From Chrysomallon squamiferum (Eukaryota > Mollusca > Gastropoda > Neomphalida > Peltospiridae): a DNA stretch of 27,500 nucleotides. The translations under genes were made by a program, and so were the position numbers. The notes beneath the pieces are model-generated. The model did not search any database and had not been told where the DNA came from. It was given only the letters and a program-made list of their open reading frames with translations. This document shows positions 12,051 through 24,085 of this stretch, piece after piece (positions within the stretch are counted from its first letter, which is position 1; each line of letters begins with the position of its first letter). Location of the stretch: assembly GCA_012295275.1 (NCBI GenBank), contig CM022669.1:16485172-16512671 (forward strand), read 5' to 3'.

Positions 12051-12290
12051 GGGTCTTGTTAAGGACTGACAGTTCATTATAGCGGTACTGATAAATGACA
12101 AGATGATAATTAGACAAACAAATTTTTACTTGGCTTGTATTTGAAAATGGGTCTTTTTAAGTATTGACAATGCATTATAGTGATATTGATAAATGACAGG
12201 ATGATAATTAGACAAACACATTTTTACTTGGCTTGTATTTGAAAATGGGTCTTTTTAAGTATTGACAATTCATTACCAATATAACAGTAC
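12051..12290. repeat. 98-bp tandem repeat, about 2.4 copies
   Basis: The anchor gggtctt.ttaag..tgaca begins at 12051, 12149 and 12247, exactly 98 bp apart. Shared inner landmarks include ttcattatag/tgcattatag, gataaatgaca.gatgataat and tacttggcttgtatttgaaa. Copies 2 and 3 are closer to each other than to copy 1, and the third copy breaks off near 12280. Confidence 0.93.
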
Positions 12291-12761
12291 GAGATAGGTT
12301 ATTAGTCACAGACCAGCAGTGTATTGAGTCATCAGGGCATACATATGTTATGTGTATTAACAAATCATTTGATTATTACTGTTACCGGATTGTTAACTGA
12401 ATCACCAAGTAGAGATAACAATTAAGTAGAAGTAAACCACTATTTGCACTTACATGATTCGTGCAGTTTTTCAGGTTTTTAACAGCTGGGTTATCACATA
12501 TAGTTTGGTAAATAATTAACAGAGCGATAGTTTGTAATATGTAATTTTAAGTGTAGTTGTGACAGAATGAAAAATAAAATGTCTCTATACTTCAAGACGA
12601 TGGCTTTGTTACTGTTGTCCAGGCTTTGCTAATAATTAAGTATTACAACAATAAAGTTCATCTGTATACTTTGTTATTAGTAAAACCACTGTTAGAAATA
12701 ATTTTTCTGTGCACAAGACAGGTTTTGTAATCAAACTGATATGATCAGAAAATGCAAACTA

Positions 12762-12800
<39 letters not shown>

Positions 12801-12998
12801 CAAAATAATAAGAAACAGTAATTGCCAAAAATATAATAATATTAAAAAATCAAATAAACAAAATCAGGAATTAATAAGCAAAAAAATAAATGTTTTTTTA
12901 AAACTGATATGACTTAATATATTCTCTGTTTTAGTTCATGTAATGGTGAGGAAATGTAAGTTTTTAATCTATAAACTGAAGTATAACTTAAACAAAAA

Positions 12999-13002
<4 letters not shown>

Positions 13003-13068
<66 letters not shown>

Positions 13069-13085
13069 TAAAATAAATAAATAAA
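13003..13085. repeat. (AAT)n then (AAAT)n microsatellite
   Basis: About 21 AAT units followed by a few AAAT units, in the intergenic spacer. Confidence 0.9.
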
Positions 13086-14210
13086 CAAAACAACTAAGAT
13101 TCGCGCCAAGCCTTGCTCCAATAAAACTAAACTGTACAATTTACAGTTTAAATAATAAACATTTCATTTTCAATGTAAAATAATTTTAGGTAGATATCAA
13201 GTTTTGTATTAATTAATAAAAATATCAATAGTTTTTCTACTATATACATACATGAGCAACCCAATCATGTAAATATATTTCATACTGAGATAAGAAAACA
13301 CATTAATATTGCTATACTGACAAAAAAAGAAAAAAAAAAGATTTTAATTTTTATAAAATTAAAATAACTTAAGCAGATACATATAAATTACAATTAGAAT
13401 TAAAACTAAAGTCTACACCCAATTAATTTCATTGTTACTAATTTTCTAATTTTTTTTATTTTTCCGTTTTTTTTAAAAATATTTTTTTTTTTTTTTTTTT
13501 TTTTATTCATAGTTTTTGATTATATTATTACCCTGGCTGTCACTTTCTGTATCTAGAACATTAATGAGCAAGCAATGGAAAAAAATCAAAAAATAAAATC
13601 CCCAAAACAAACCTTCTGCTGGGAAAACAGTTAACTCTGGGACAGACACATTTGATTGTGTTTTATATTCTAAATTATTCAGGGTTTTAACAGACAAAAT
13701 TATTATATATTTATAATCTAACTAAGCTACAAAGGTTTCACAGGGATACTAATAATTAAAAAGTAAATAAGAAAGATGAAAAAGCTATTGTGCAAAATTA
13801 TTATTTTCTCAGTATGTCTTTATATTTACATACATTTTTATATATATATATATATATGTATATATTTATTTATTTATAATATGCAAGACATTTGTTGAGC
13901 ATAAATTAATGGGCACTTCATTATTAATTTGTAATTTATAGCTATACTGCATCAAGTAGAATTTAAATAATTTCATGCAAATGTTTTTTTCTAGAGGAAA
14001 AAATTAACAAAAAATAATTAGAAGAACTTAAGAAATGAATGTTAGGATATGAAAGATAGATTCAAGCATCGATGTAGGTGTGTACGTATGTATGTATGAG
14101 GTAAAATATAATGAAAATGCTTTGGTACAATAACATTGTTTTAACAAAACATTTTTCAACCAATGATTTTTTTTTCCCCCCATTTATCTGGTTTGCTAGT
14201 ATTATTTTGC

Positions 14211-14216
14211 TTTATT
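14211..14216 (-). terminator. furin: First AATAAA after the furin stop (candidate polyadenylation signal)
   Basis: Reading the minus strand past the furin TAG, the first AATAAA hexamer is here, about 610 nt downstream. AATAAA is frequent in this AT-rich region, and a longer 3' UTR is quite possible, so this is only the first candidate. Confidence 0.25.
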
Positions 14217-14242
14217 ATTATCAGGTTATTAAAATAAGAAAG

Positions 14243-14274
<32 letters not shown>

Positions 14275-14826
14275 ATATTACTCGTTATCAGCATTCATTT
14301 TGATTTAAAAAACTGTCATAATTATTAGCTGAAATGACGTGGAGGGAAAAAAAGAAAATCATTTTCTTTAAAAAATATTAACACAATTAAAAAATATTTG
14401 TGTGTACATGAATAAAAAAAGAAAATTGTAAATGTATGAAATTAATGAAAATCTGTAAAAAGTTTAATAAAGGAAACAGAAAAAGCAATTAATGACCAAT
14501 TTAATTAAATGTTTTGCGAATTCACTACTATTTAAATGTTCAATTGTTCTTTTTTTTTTTTTCTTTTTTTTTTATCACACTTTTTAAAACTTTATCCTCC
14601 ACAAAGAGGAAAAAAAAAAATAATAAAAGAAGAAGAATGTTACTGAATTTAAAAACCTAACTATCTGATATTTAAAAACTTTCAATAAAAAAAAAAAAAA
14701 AAAAAAAAAAAATTATACCTGACAAAATACTTTCAAAAAAAAATAATAATAATAATAATGCTAAAGAAAATAATTCAAAAAAAAAAAAATAATAATAATA
14801 ATAATACTAAAAATTAATTACAAATC

Positions 14827-15179
14827 CTATGACAATTCATCTTCATCGTTAAAATCATTTTCCGTCAACACAACTGTGGTTTCACTGTCACTGCACGGCA
14901 GCTTACTGTACTTGTTTGACCAGCACAGCATGTTGTTGTGTCGCACGTATACAACTGACAGCGCCACTAGAACAACTCCGAGTATGGAGAAAATTATAAT
15001 CATGATGATGTTCACTTCTCGAAAGAACAGATTGGAAATTTTCTGGGAAGCCGTTGGCGTTTTGTTGCTAACACACTTGTGTCTGTCCAGTCTGTGGCTG
15101 GTGAAACATGAGGTGCAGTTGGTGGAACTCTGTGAGCAGGTTTTGCACAAGTTTGAACAAGGAAGACAGACCCCTTCAT
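14827..15179 (-). CDS. furin: Furin exon m: last Cys-rich repeat, transmembrane helix, cytosolic tail, stop
   Basis: 353 nt after the acceptor tttacttttcag; the TAG stop is at 14827-14829. It encodes residues 576-691. Order: a third Cys-rich repeat ([21 protein letters not shown]), a short juxtamembrane part with an N-K-T sequon, a hydrophobic helix at about 630-653 ([20 protein letters not shown]), and a 38-residue cytosolic tail. The tail has YSKL (665-668), a YxxL internalisation-type motif. It also has CSDSE (670-674) and a terminal acidic run [11 protein letters not shown]. The spacing resembles human furin, where a YKGL motif precedes an acidic SDSEEDE cluster controlling trans-Golgi retrieval (established for furin; function here inferred). 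Confidence 0.94.
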
Positions 15180-16302
15180 CTGAAAGTAAAAATAAATGCA
15201 TTTAAATATTAATATATTGCTTATTTTTTATTTCTAAGGTAATAATACATTTAGACATTAATAGTCCATCGTTTAGTTTTTATTTCTGAATAATCATAAT
15301 ATAGAGGAACATCTTCCTGCCATAGCATGAACAGCATTATTTAGAAATAGTTGCACCCTCCCATGATTAGGAAAGAACATAATACAATTTTTGATAATTT
15401 TTTGGCTGTGCTGTAGTGGGAAAAAACTCACAATGAAGAAAACTGATCTCACAGTTTATCAGGTTGTGTTATAACTATCATGTTTTTGCTACTTTGTCTA
15501 AAAGTAATATAATGTAAAATACTATAAAAAAAAAAAAAAATAAAAGAGAGTGCATTTTAATTTCTTTTTATTTATGTATCAATAGATATTAAAATTCAAA
15601 ATAATAATAATAATAATAATAATGAGAATGAGAATGAAGATGATAAAGACAATGATAACAATACAATAACAACAACAGTAATAATAATATATAATAATAA
15701 CAACAACAACAATAATAATAATAAATCTACAAAAACAAGAAAAAATAACAAACAATAATAAATATTGAAATTAGTTGCTGAGGTTTTATTTTTCTTAAAT
15801 CCTGACGATACAACATTTCATCAATACTCCATTTAATGATTTATATATATAATTACTAATTTATTCATCAAAGCATTCAATCCACACGACTTACTCTGAA
15901 ACATTCCGACTGGACAAACATTCATACATCGTCCTTGCTGTTGGACAAAGAGACGCTGAGATGGACAGAGCAGACAGTCAGTGGACAGTGGTCCTTTGCA
16001 GGCCAGACAGGTCTGATGACACGGTTTACAGACTTTGCCAGCTGAATAGAATGACTCGGTGCAGAATGGAACACACATTCTGAAAGAGGAGAATAATTAT
16101 AACTCAAGAACAAAGAAAGTTTGCAGTCTTAGAGTTTCTTCATGGATAGAGAAACAAAGATAGAAATTATTATCATCAGTGTTTCATCACAGATTTAATA
16201 ATAACAACAATAATGCTTCTTTATAAGTAGGAAAAGTAACAGATTTTTCAATGGTTTAATAATGTACGTGATTCGTCATAGATTTAATAATAATAATAAT
16301 AA

Positions 16303-16346
<44 letters not shown>

Positions 16347-16982
16347 CAACACAATAATAACAAGAATGAAATTGGCAATCTCAGTTCTTCTTTATAAGTA
16401 CTTAAGGTTACTCTCATACCTTTATTCTTAGTAAAGACTGATTATAAATAACACAAATACTTAGTTGTTTTTGTTCATGGAGCATTCAAACTATATATCT
16501 GCTCCATCATGATTTAAATAATAAATCTAAATTCACCTTTACTAAATATTATTATTATTATTTTGATACAAGTTTTTAAATATACAAGTATATGACAGAG
16601 TATGCAATATAAGCCTATTCTACTGTGACAAAGAGTTGCTTACCCTGTCACTGTTTTCACATGTTTACATTCTTTACACTGTTTGTTAGAGGGGCCTGAA
16701 CATCCACCTACACATTCTGGATGACAGTTCTAAAAAAAAAAAAAAAAATCAAATAAATAAATAAATAAACACAAAGAAACAAAGAAATAAATAAAGAAAC
16801 AAAACAAACAAATAAAAAAAAAAAGTATAAATATTAAAGAAATAAATTAAATGAAAATGAAATAAAAAAGATAAGTAAATGAATAACTAAAATTCAAATC
16901 CAATCATTTGAATAATATAAATAAATAAGAAAGATATTCAAATTCAGATATTATTAACTAAAAAAAAAATAAAATGAAATAA

Positions 16983-17025
<43 letters not shown>

Positions 17026-19700
17026 ATAATTTATGCTGAGTCTTACATTATCATACAGCTAAACATTAAGAAAATCTTTCACTCATGTATCTCACACACA
17101 CACCTACCCTCTCATTCAACACACGCACACACTCACAACACACACGCACACAGACAAACAAACTGATCCTTGAGAAATGGTGGATTGCGTTGTAATTAGA
17201 AAAAACCTGTATTTTCTGAGTAAATAACTGCTTAGACTTCTGATATCACTGATCTAGATAAGAAATAATAAAAAGTTGACCTGTTTTGGAGGTTCTGTGG
17301 TCAGTGATCCTGATGAAGCAGTGTGCTGTGTTGCTGAAGGTGTGGGTGTTTTCAGATTCACTGGTTTCTCAACTGTTCCATATATCATCAGAGACCACTT
17401 AACCAGCTTGCCTAAATAAAAACAACAGCAACAAAACAATAATAAAAAAGAGCAAAATCAAAATAAAAATTCTAAAAAAAAAAAAAAAAGAAACATAAGT
17501 TTTTAAAGAATAACCAGAACATACTTAAACCAGTATGTGGTGTTACTGGTTATCATATTAAATTTCTTCCTTAACTGAAACTAAGATGAAATTCTATATT
17601 TTTCATTTTATTTTATTATTATTATTATTATTATTATTTTTTTTTTTTTTCAGTAGTATTTTGGCTATTTACATGAAGCTAGAATATTCAGAATTTCAAG
17701 CTGCAGTTTATTTGTTGAATTTTTAGATTTATTTTTAATCATCATCATTTATTCTTTTGCTTTGGTTTGTTATTGGATTATCAAACGAATACACAGCTTA
17801 TTGATTTAAAACGAAAGAAAAATAGAAATTAAGTATTCTCAATAACTTAGTGATAAAGAGCTTGCAATTATATATGAATCGACACTTCCAAGTACAATCT
17901 AAAATAATGTAAACAAAAATCAACAAAACAACAAAAAACATCAAACAGTGCAACGCAAAAAGGAACTAAAATGAAAGGAGAATGTTAACAGAATAACAAT
18001 TAAAAAGAAATGAAAGATCACAAGAAAACCGGAAGGAAGTAAATGCATCCGTTAAGTTAGGTAAAAGGGTCAAAATAAAGAAGGAAAATAAATTTTCTAT
18101 ATCAGTAGTTAAGGCAGTGACCACAGAAAAACAATGCTGTTCAGTGATAAATTAAGATTATTTTTGTTTACTGATATACAAATACAAATCCAGGAAATGG
18201 GTGTTAGGATGTCAACAATACAAATATAATCAATTAGAATTCTGATCAGATTAAGAAATGAGTGATTATTTTAAAAGAGTATGTAGTCAAAGTGTGAACC
18301 ACAACTTATATACGGTGAACATCAAATCATTTATTAAGTCAAATGAGGTGGCTTTTATATACTACAAATATTCATCATTTTTTATATGTCTTAAGATTCA
18401 TCTCCACAGATTGTGAAACTGAAAGCAATAAAGTTAATCATCGAAACTTCAAAGCAAATTCTGGTAATTTCTGAAAAATGGTGTCCTTTAAAAGTAATCC
18501 AAAAGAATTTGCCACATTATAAATTCATGATTTTTTTTTTTTTTTTTTCCTTCTGACAGTGTCATAAGCATAGGTGTGTATTTTGACAATATTATGACTA
18601 AATAAAAATGTTTGGTACTTGGCTCAAACACCAGTTCTTGACTAAACTGATGATTTGACAGGGTGATAAAGAGAAAGTATTAAAACAAACAAATAATAGG
18701 CATGCTCTCCTAGGATTTTCTTTTAGATTTCTCTTCCGTATTCTTCAACAAATATTTCTTTGTTTTGTATTGCTAATGATCAGAATATGAAACTGCTCAA
18801 TTTCATAAAATAATAATACTAATAATAACTGTTACTATCAACTTATCTCATATTTCTCAGAAGACAAAAATTGAAGAAATATGTTTTAATTAAAATTTGT
18901 TTTAGATAATGCTTCTTCTTCTTTTTCTTTCTTTCTTTATTTATTTATTTTTCATTCTTGATTAAGATTTGTTGCCATTTCGTGACATTTTAACAGAAGG
19001 TAAACATTTAAACACTGCTTCTTCTGCTTCTTCTTTTTCATTATTTATTTATTTTTTGTTCTTCATCAAGGTTTGTTGCTTCATGACATTTTCACAAAAG
19101 GTTCTATTTTCCTTTACTTCTACAATCATTATCATCTCAGTGTCTATTCAACTTCTAGTAATTAAATTAAAAAAATAAACATATAGCATAACTGAAAATT
19201 AACAATCTTGTTATTATTACACTTTACTAACTATTTTTTTAAAAATTACAACCAGAGAGACTTTTAAGAGAAAATCCCGAGTGCGAGACGGAACTGAGTG
19301 AGAAAAGACCTACCATAGACAGTGCCTGATTGGTGAAAGGTTTGGCCATTGCGGGGATTAACATATACCCAGGATCTCATACCTGCCGAACTTCCTACAA
19401 AATGGTTACCATCCTCGATTTCCAGGATCCACGTCCCTTCGGGTCTCTCGCCCCAGAAGTGAACGGAAAGGAGATGCCAGTCCTGGAATGAACCGGCATT
19501 CATGTCGTTTGGTCGACGAGGAAGAATCTTTGATTTCGTGCCCATCGGCGATGTGAGGTAGAGAACTACGTCGCCACGGCGATGGTAGTTCAGAGTTATC
19601 TTCGCTTGAACGTGCTCGATGTATTTCACTTTCTGGTTTCCATCGCAGCCATTGGTTTGAATGAGTGTGTTGTATTTGTGACCATCCAGATTACTAGAAA

Positions 19701-19746
<46 letters not shown>

Positions 19747-22700
19747 GTAATAATAGTAATAATATAGTAATAGTAATAATAATAACAATAATAATAATAA
19801 CAATTTAAAGTTGATTTAATTATAATATTACAGTTAAAATTCTTTATTTTTAATTAATGATTCAGTTTATTATTGAAGTTAAAGTAAAAAAAAATTTTTT
19901 TTTTATTTAAGACAAGATTTAATATTTGAATATTACCAGCACCCATCAATCCGTAGCTAGAAAAGTATTTAAACATTAAAAAATAAATTAAAAAAACAGT
20001 AATTTAGTGAATGACTCACATGTTGCTCACAGCAGACTCAATTTCACACAGATGTTGTTTAGGAAGGTTTGTCCAATCCAGAGCCAAATCAACCATTTTA
20101 CCAGCATCCATCAATCCATAGCCATATTTCAGACTCACTGTCACAAAATAAACACATTTGTACACCTACCCAGTATTAGTATTATGCATCACACTTACTT
20201 TTATTCTTTATTTATTTATTTATTTTAAAGGAAAAAAAAAAGATTATTATTTTGAAAAATATAAAAACAAATGTGTTTATGAATAGTATTCAACTGTAGA
20301 AAAAACAATGTTTTTTGGTTTTAATTAAAAAGAATAAAAAAATAAATACAAAAATAAATAAATAAATAAATACAAAAAAAAAATAAATAAATAAATAAAC
20401 AAACAAACAAACAAACAAACAAACAAACAAACAAATATAAAATATTATAGCACTGGAATCAGTGAACAGGCTACATTTACTTTTATACTGAGGTACTTAA
20501 AAGTTTACTTAATGTTTTATTACAAAAGACATTGTCAAATAAATGTATGGTTTTTTTTTTTCTCTTTACACTCAATCCCATAAAATACAATACAGAATAA
20601 ATGTATGAATACATCTGTTTATATTTTTCTTCTTTTCACTCTATCCTATGCAACACAGAAGGTATGACTGAATAAATGTATGGATACATTCTTTGACTAT
20701 ATCCAGAATCACAGTAAACAAACATTAAGTTTTTAAACGGTATGAGACAAATGGTAATTAATTAGTGTTTTTGATTACAAACATTAGGTTTGTGTAAAGG
20801 GTACGAGACAAATGGTAATTAATTAGTGTTTTTGATTACAAACATTAGGTTTGTGTAAAGGGTACGAGACAAATGGTAATTAATTAGTGTTTTTGATTAC
20901 CTTTGCGACCCAAGCCGTTAATAACCCATTCCCCATCAAACATGGGATCTGGATTGGCTGCCAGCATCGTAATGTACTGCACATCACGCCATGTCAGGTT
21001 TGGGCTGAAATAAAATTATTTATAAATCACAGTTATTGATCTGTCATGATTTCTGGAAAAATAAGAGCAAAATATTTAATTTTTTTGAAATATGTATAGA
21101 TTTTTAACAAAGAAACATTTGGTGGCATATGTAATTTAAAATAATAATAGTGATAATAATTATCATACACACACACACATATATATATATATTTTTTTTT
21201 TTCTTCTTCTTCTTTTTCTCTTTTAATCTTTTTTACCATCTACTGCTAAAAGCCCCCAGGTCTTAAGCACTTTAGAAAATGCCTGATGGATATCATTTAT
21301 AAATAGTTATATCAAAAGGTTAACATTTTAAAAAAATATCCCCTTTACGTCTAATGTCTACAATATTAAAAATATTCATACATAGAAAGTAAAACTTTAT
21401 TTAATGACTTGCTCAGCACATTTTTAAACTATGTTTGTCTGATATTTTCAACAAATGAATTTAAATGACTGAGTAAAGAAATAATTAAAAGTAATATATT
21501 TCCATTATAAGAATTCACCATAAATCCAACAAAGTTACAAAGGTATGATTATTATAAATATGATCTATAATTTTCACTTTAATGAAAGTTATGTGACTAT
21601 TTCCAAAAATAAAACCAAAACGTAACTTCAAGTTTGCTTGGTGAAGGGAACATTGAGATATATATATATATATATATATCTAAATTACCCAATAAAAGAA
21701 TTTTAACTGAACTATCTATTTCTACTGATCAAAATGTAAAATTTACTTGGCTTCCAACATGAGAGCGACAATTCCAGCTGCAAGAGGTGCTGATGCCGAT
21801 GTGCCTGTGTGTGAACTTGTACATCGGTTGTGTAGATCTACGGTAGTCTGGAAAACAAACATAACAGTTTTTAATAAACTAATACTAACAGCATTTGTTG
21901 CTTGTACAATAATTTATCAATATCTGTCTGCCTGTCTTAGTCTCAATACCTGTATATTCATGTATAAAGACTATATGTATGTAGATGGATGTATCTAAGT
22001 ATATCCATCTATATATCTATTCATCCATCCATATATATACTGATATATATATATATATTGATATATATTTTATACACAAACACAAAAATGACAAACAATT
22101 TTTATATATAAACAACAAAACATTCCCATACCTTATGTTTCAAAACAAAACCATTAATTTCTAACACAATTAACAAATTATAGCCAGGAGCTATTTCCTT
22201 AATGATGTCGTGACACTGAGACACAAACTTCTGCTACCATTAGAAAGCCTTACTCATACCAATCAGCAGACAGACAAGAGATATTAAAAAAAAAAACATC
22301 TTCTAAAAGACAATTTTAATAAAAGCAATACAAAAAAAAAAAAACTGTTTACAATCTGTCTCTCATTGTATGCCCCACTGCTGTAGGTGGTGGCGAGGGT
22401 TGAACTGCACTCCTCCAGATACCAGGGTTTTGTGCCGTGCTCTGACGTGCTGCTGATAGACAGTGTGTAAATGCTGTCAGTGTAGCCATCACAGTTGCAG
22501 GAATCTTTGGCGGCACCACCGTTGCCCGAAGCCCAAACAAAGATTGAGCCTTTTCCTCCTCTGCCCTGAGAAACACAATTAAAATATTAAAAAATAATAA
22601 TAATAATAATAAATAAAATAAATAAAAAGATGAATAAAAAATTGAACCTATTAACCCATCTTTGGTAATAACAATAATAATGATGATGACAATGATGATG

Positions 22701-23999
22701 ATAATAATAAATATAATAATAAAAATAATAAGAAACTAAATTAAATAAAAATATAGAAACATAATAGAAACATATGTACATCTTCCAATTAATATACTTA
22801 TGTATTACTGAATATTTATCATAAAATGAAACAGTTCAAATAGTATATTAAAAAGTATAAATTTTGTTTATATGTAATAAATAAATAAATAAATAAACAA
22901 ATAAATGTAATTTTTCAATTCCATTAATTAAGAAAGTAAAAATATAAAATCATTTCTCTTTCAGCTCCCTTAATAAAACAAACAAACAAACAAACAAACA
23001 AACAAATAAATAAATAAATAAATAAACAAACAAACAAACAAATATGTTTACTTTTTCAATTCCATCAATAAAAGCTTTCTTGGCCAGTCTGCCCGGTCCA
23101 TCGACCACCCTCCCATCATCATCAGGCCCCCAGCTCGCTGAGTAGATGTCAATGTGGGATCTGTTAAAACTCAACGAGGTGGCTTCAACAGCATCGTAGA
23201 CATCACCATCCAACATCTTCACACCTGAAATGTGAACAAGAGACATCACCTAACTGAAACAGCTGTCGGTATTTTATACAGATATTCAGTTTTGAACATA
23301 TACACAGTGACATAGTTAAAAACCTAATAAAATGATTCTAAGAGTTTAATCGAGAATTTAAAGTAAATTATTAAATGTGTGTTTTTAATAAATGTGGTTT
23401 GAATATAGTTCTATATTCTTTCAAGACTTTATTTTATTTTATTGTCATAACAATCTGATTTCTTTTATGGAAATTTAAAGAAAAAAAAAGAGAAAAACTA
23501 CTGAGTAACTTATTTTGAAATTGCAAATCCTCAGTCTGCTAAGCATTTTTTTTTTTAATTTTAAGAATTTTGTTTTAGTCTTGACATTGATGTGAACTTA
23601 TTACTTTACTTTCCAACTTAATTATTAGTAAAGAACAGTGTTCAGTTCAAAATAAAATAAACAGTTGGGATTGTACAAACTGCATTTAGGCTATTTGTTT
23701 GTATCATTACTAAAGCATTAACATCAGAGCTTTTTAATAGCTACACGACTAATAATGTCAAAGGATATTTTTATTCATAATAAAAACAAAATTACAGAAA
23801 TCATTTTCAAAAATTAATAATAAATAAATAGTAATATTTTGTATCTTGCCTCCAATTTTGGAATGGTAGGCCACTCCAACTCCACACATTGTGTTGTTCA
23901 TAGCTGAAGCAACTTCACCAGCACACCGAGTACCATGTCTGAAAATATTTAACAGAAAATTCATTACAAAATATAACTAGTAAATTAACGAGGACAAAC

Positions 24000-24085
<86 letters not shown>

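Larger units (their letters stand above)
7214..14826. other. Spacer between the two genes, including the unknown-length furin 3' UTR
   Basis: 7.6 kb with no recognisable protein or RNA gene on either strand. It holds (ATT)n/(AAT)n arrays at about 7711-7759, 9571-9625, 10375-10430, 10689-10734, 10931-10982, 11100-11227, 11453-11500, 12762-12798 and 13003-13085. There is a (TA)n run at 11349-11382, poly(A/T) tracts (13484-13504, 14247-14272, 14687-14711) and a 98-bp tandem repeat. The part next to 14826 must include the furin 3' UTR, but its end cannot be fixed from sequence alone. Confidence 0.7.

Noticed and set aside
14876-15205. Plus-strand ORF of 109 codons
   Set aside because: It lies antisense to furin exon m, whose minus-strand reading is clearly the real protein.
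19264-19803. Single 179-codon minus-strand ORF taken as one gene
   Set aside because: Its start is a Leu/Tyr run from an ATT microsatellite. Only the part from 19693 downward is furin P-domain exon, entered through a splice acceptor. The tail past 19382 is kept only as a candidate isoform.
21747-21998. Plus-strand ORF of 83 codons
   Set aside because: Its first part is antisense to the catalytic-Ser exon of furin, and the rest runs into AT-rich intron.
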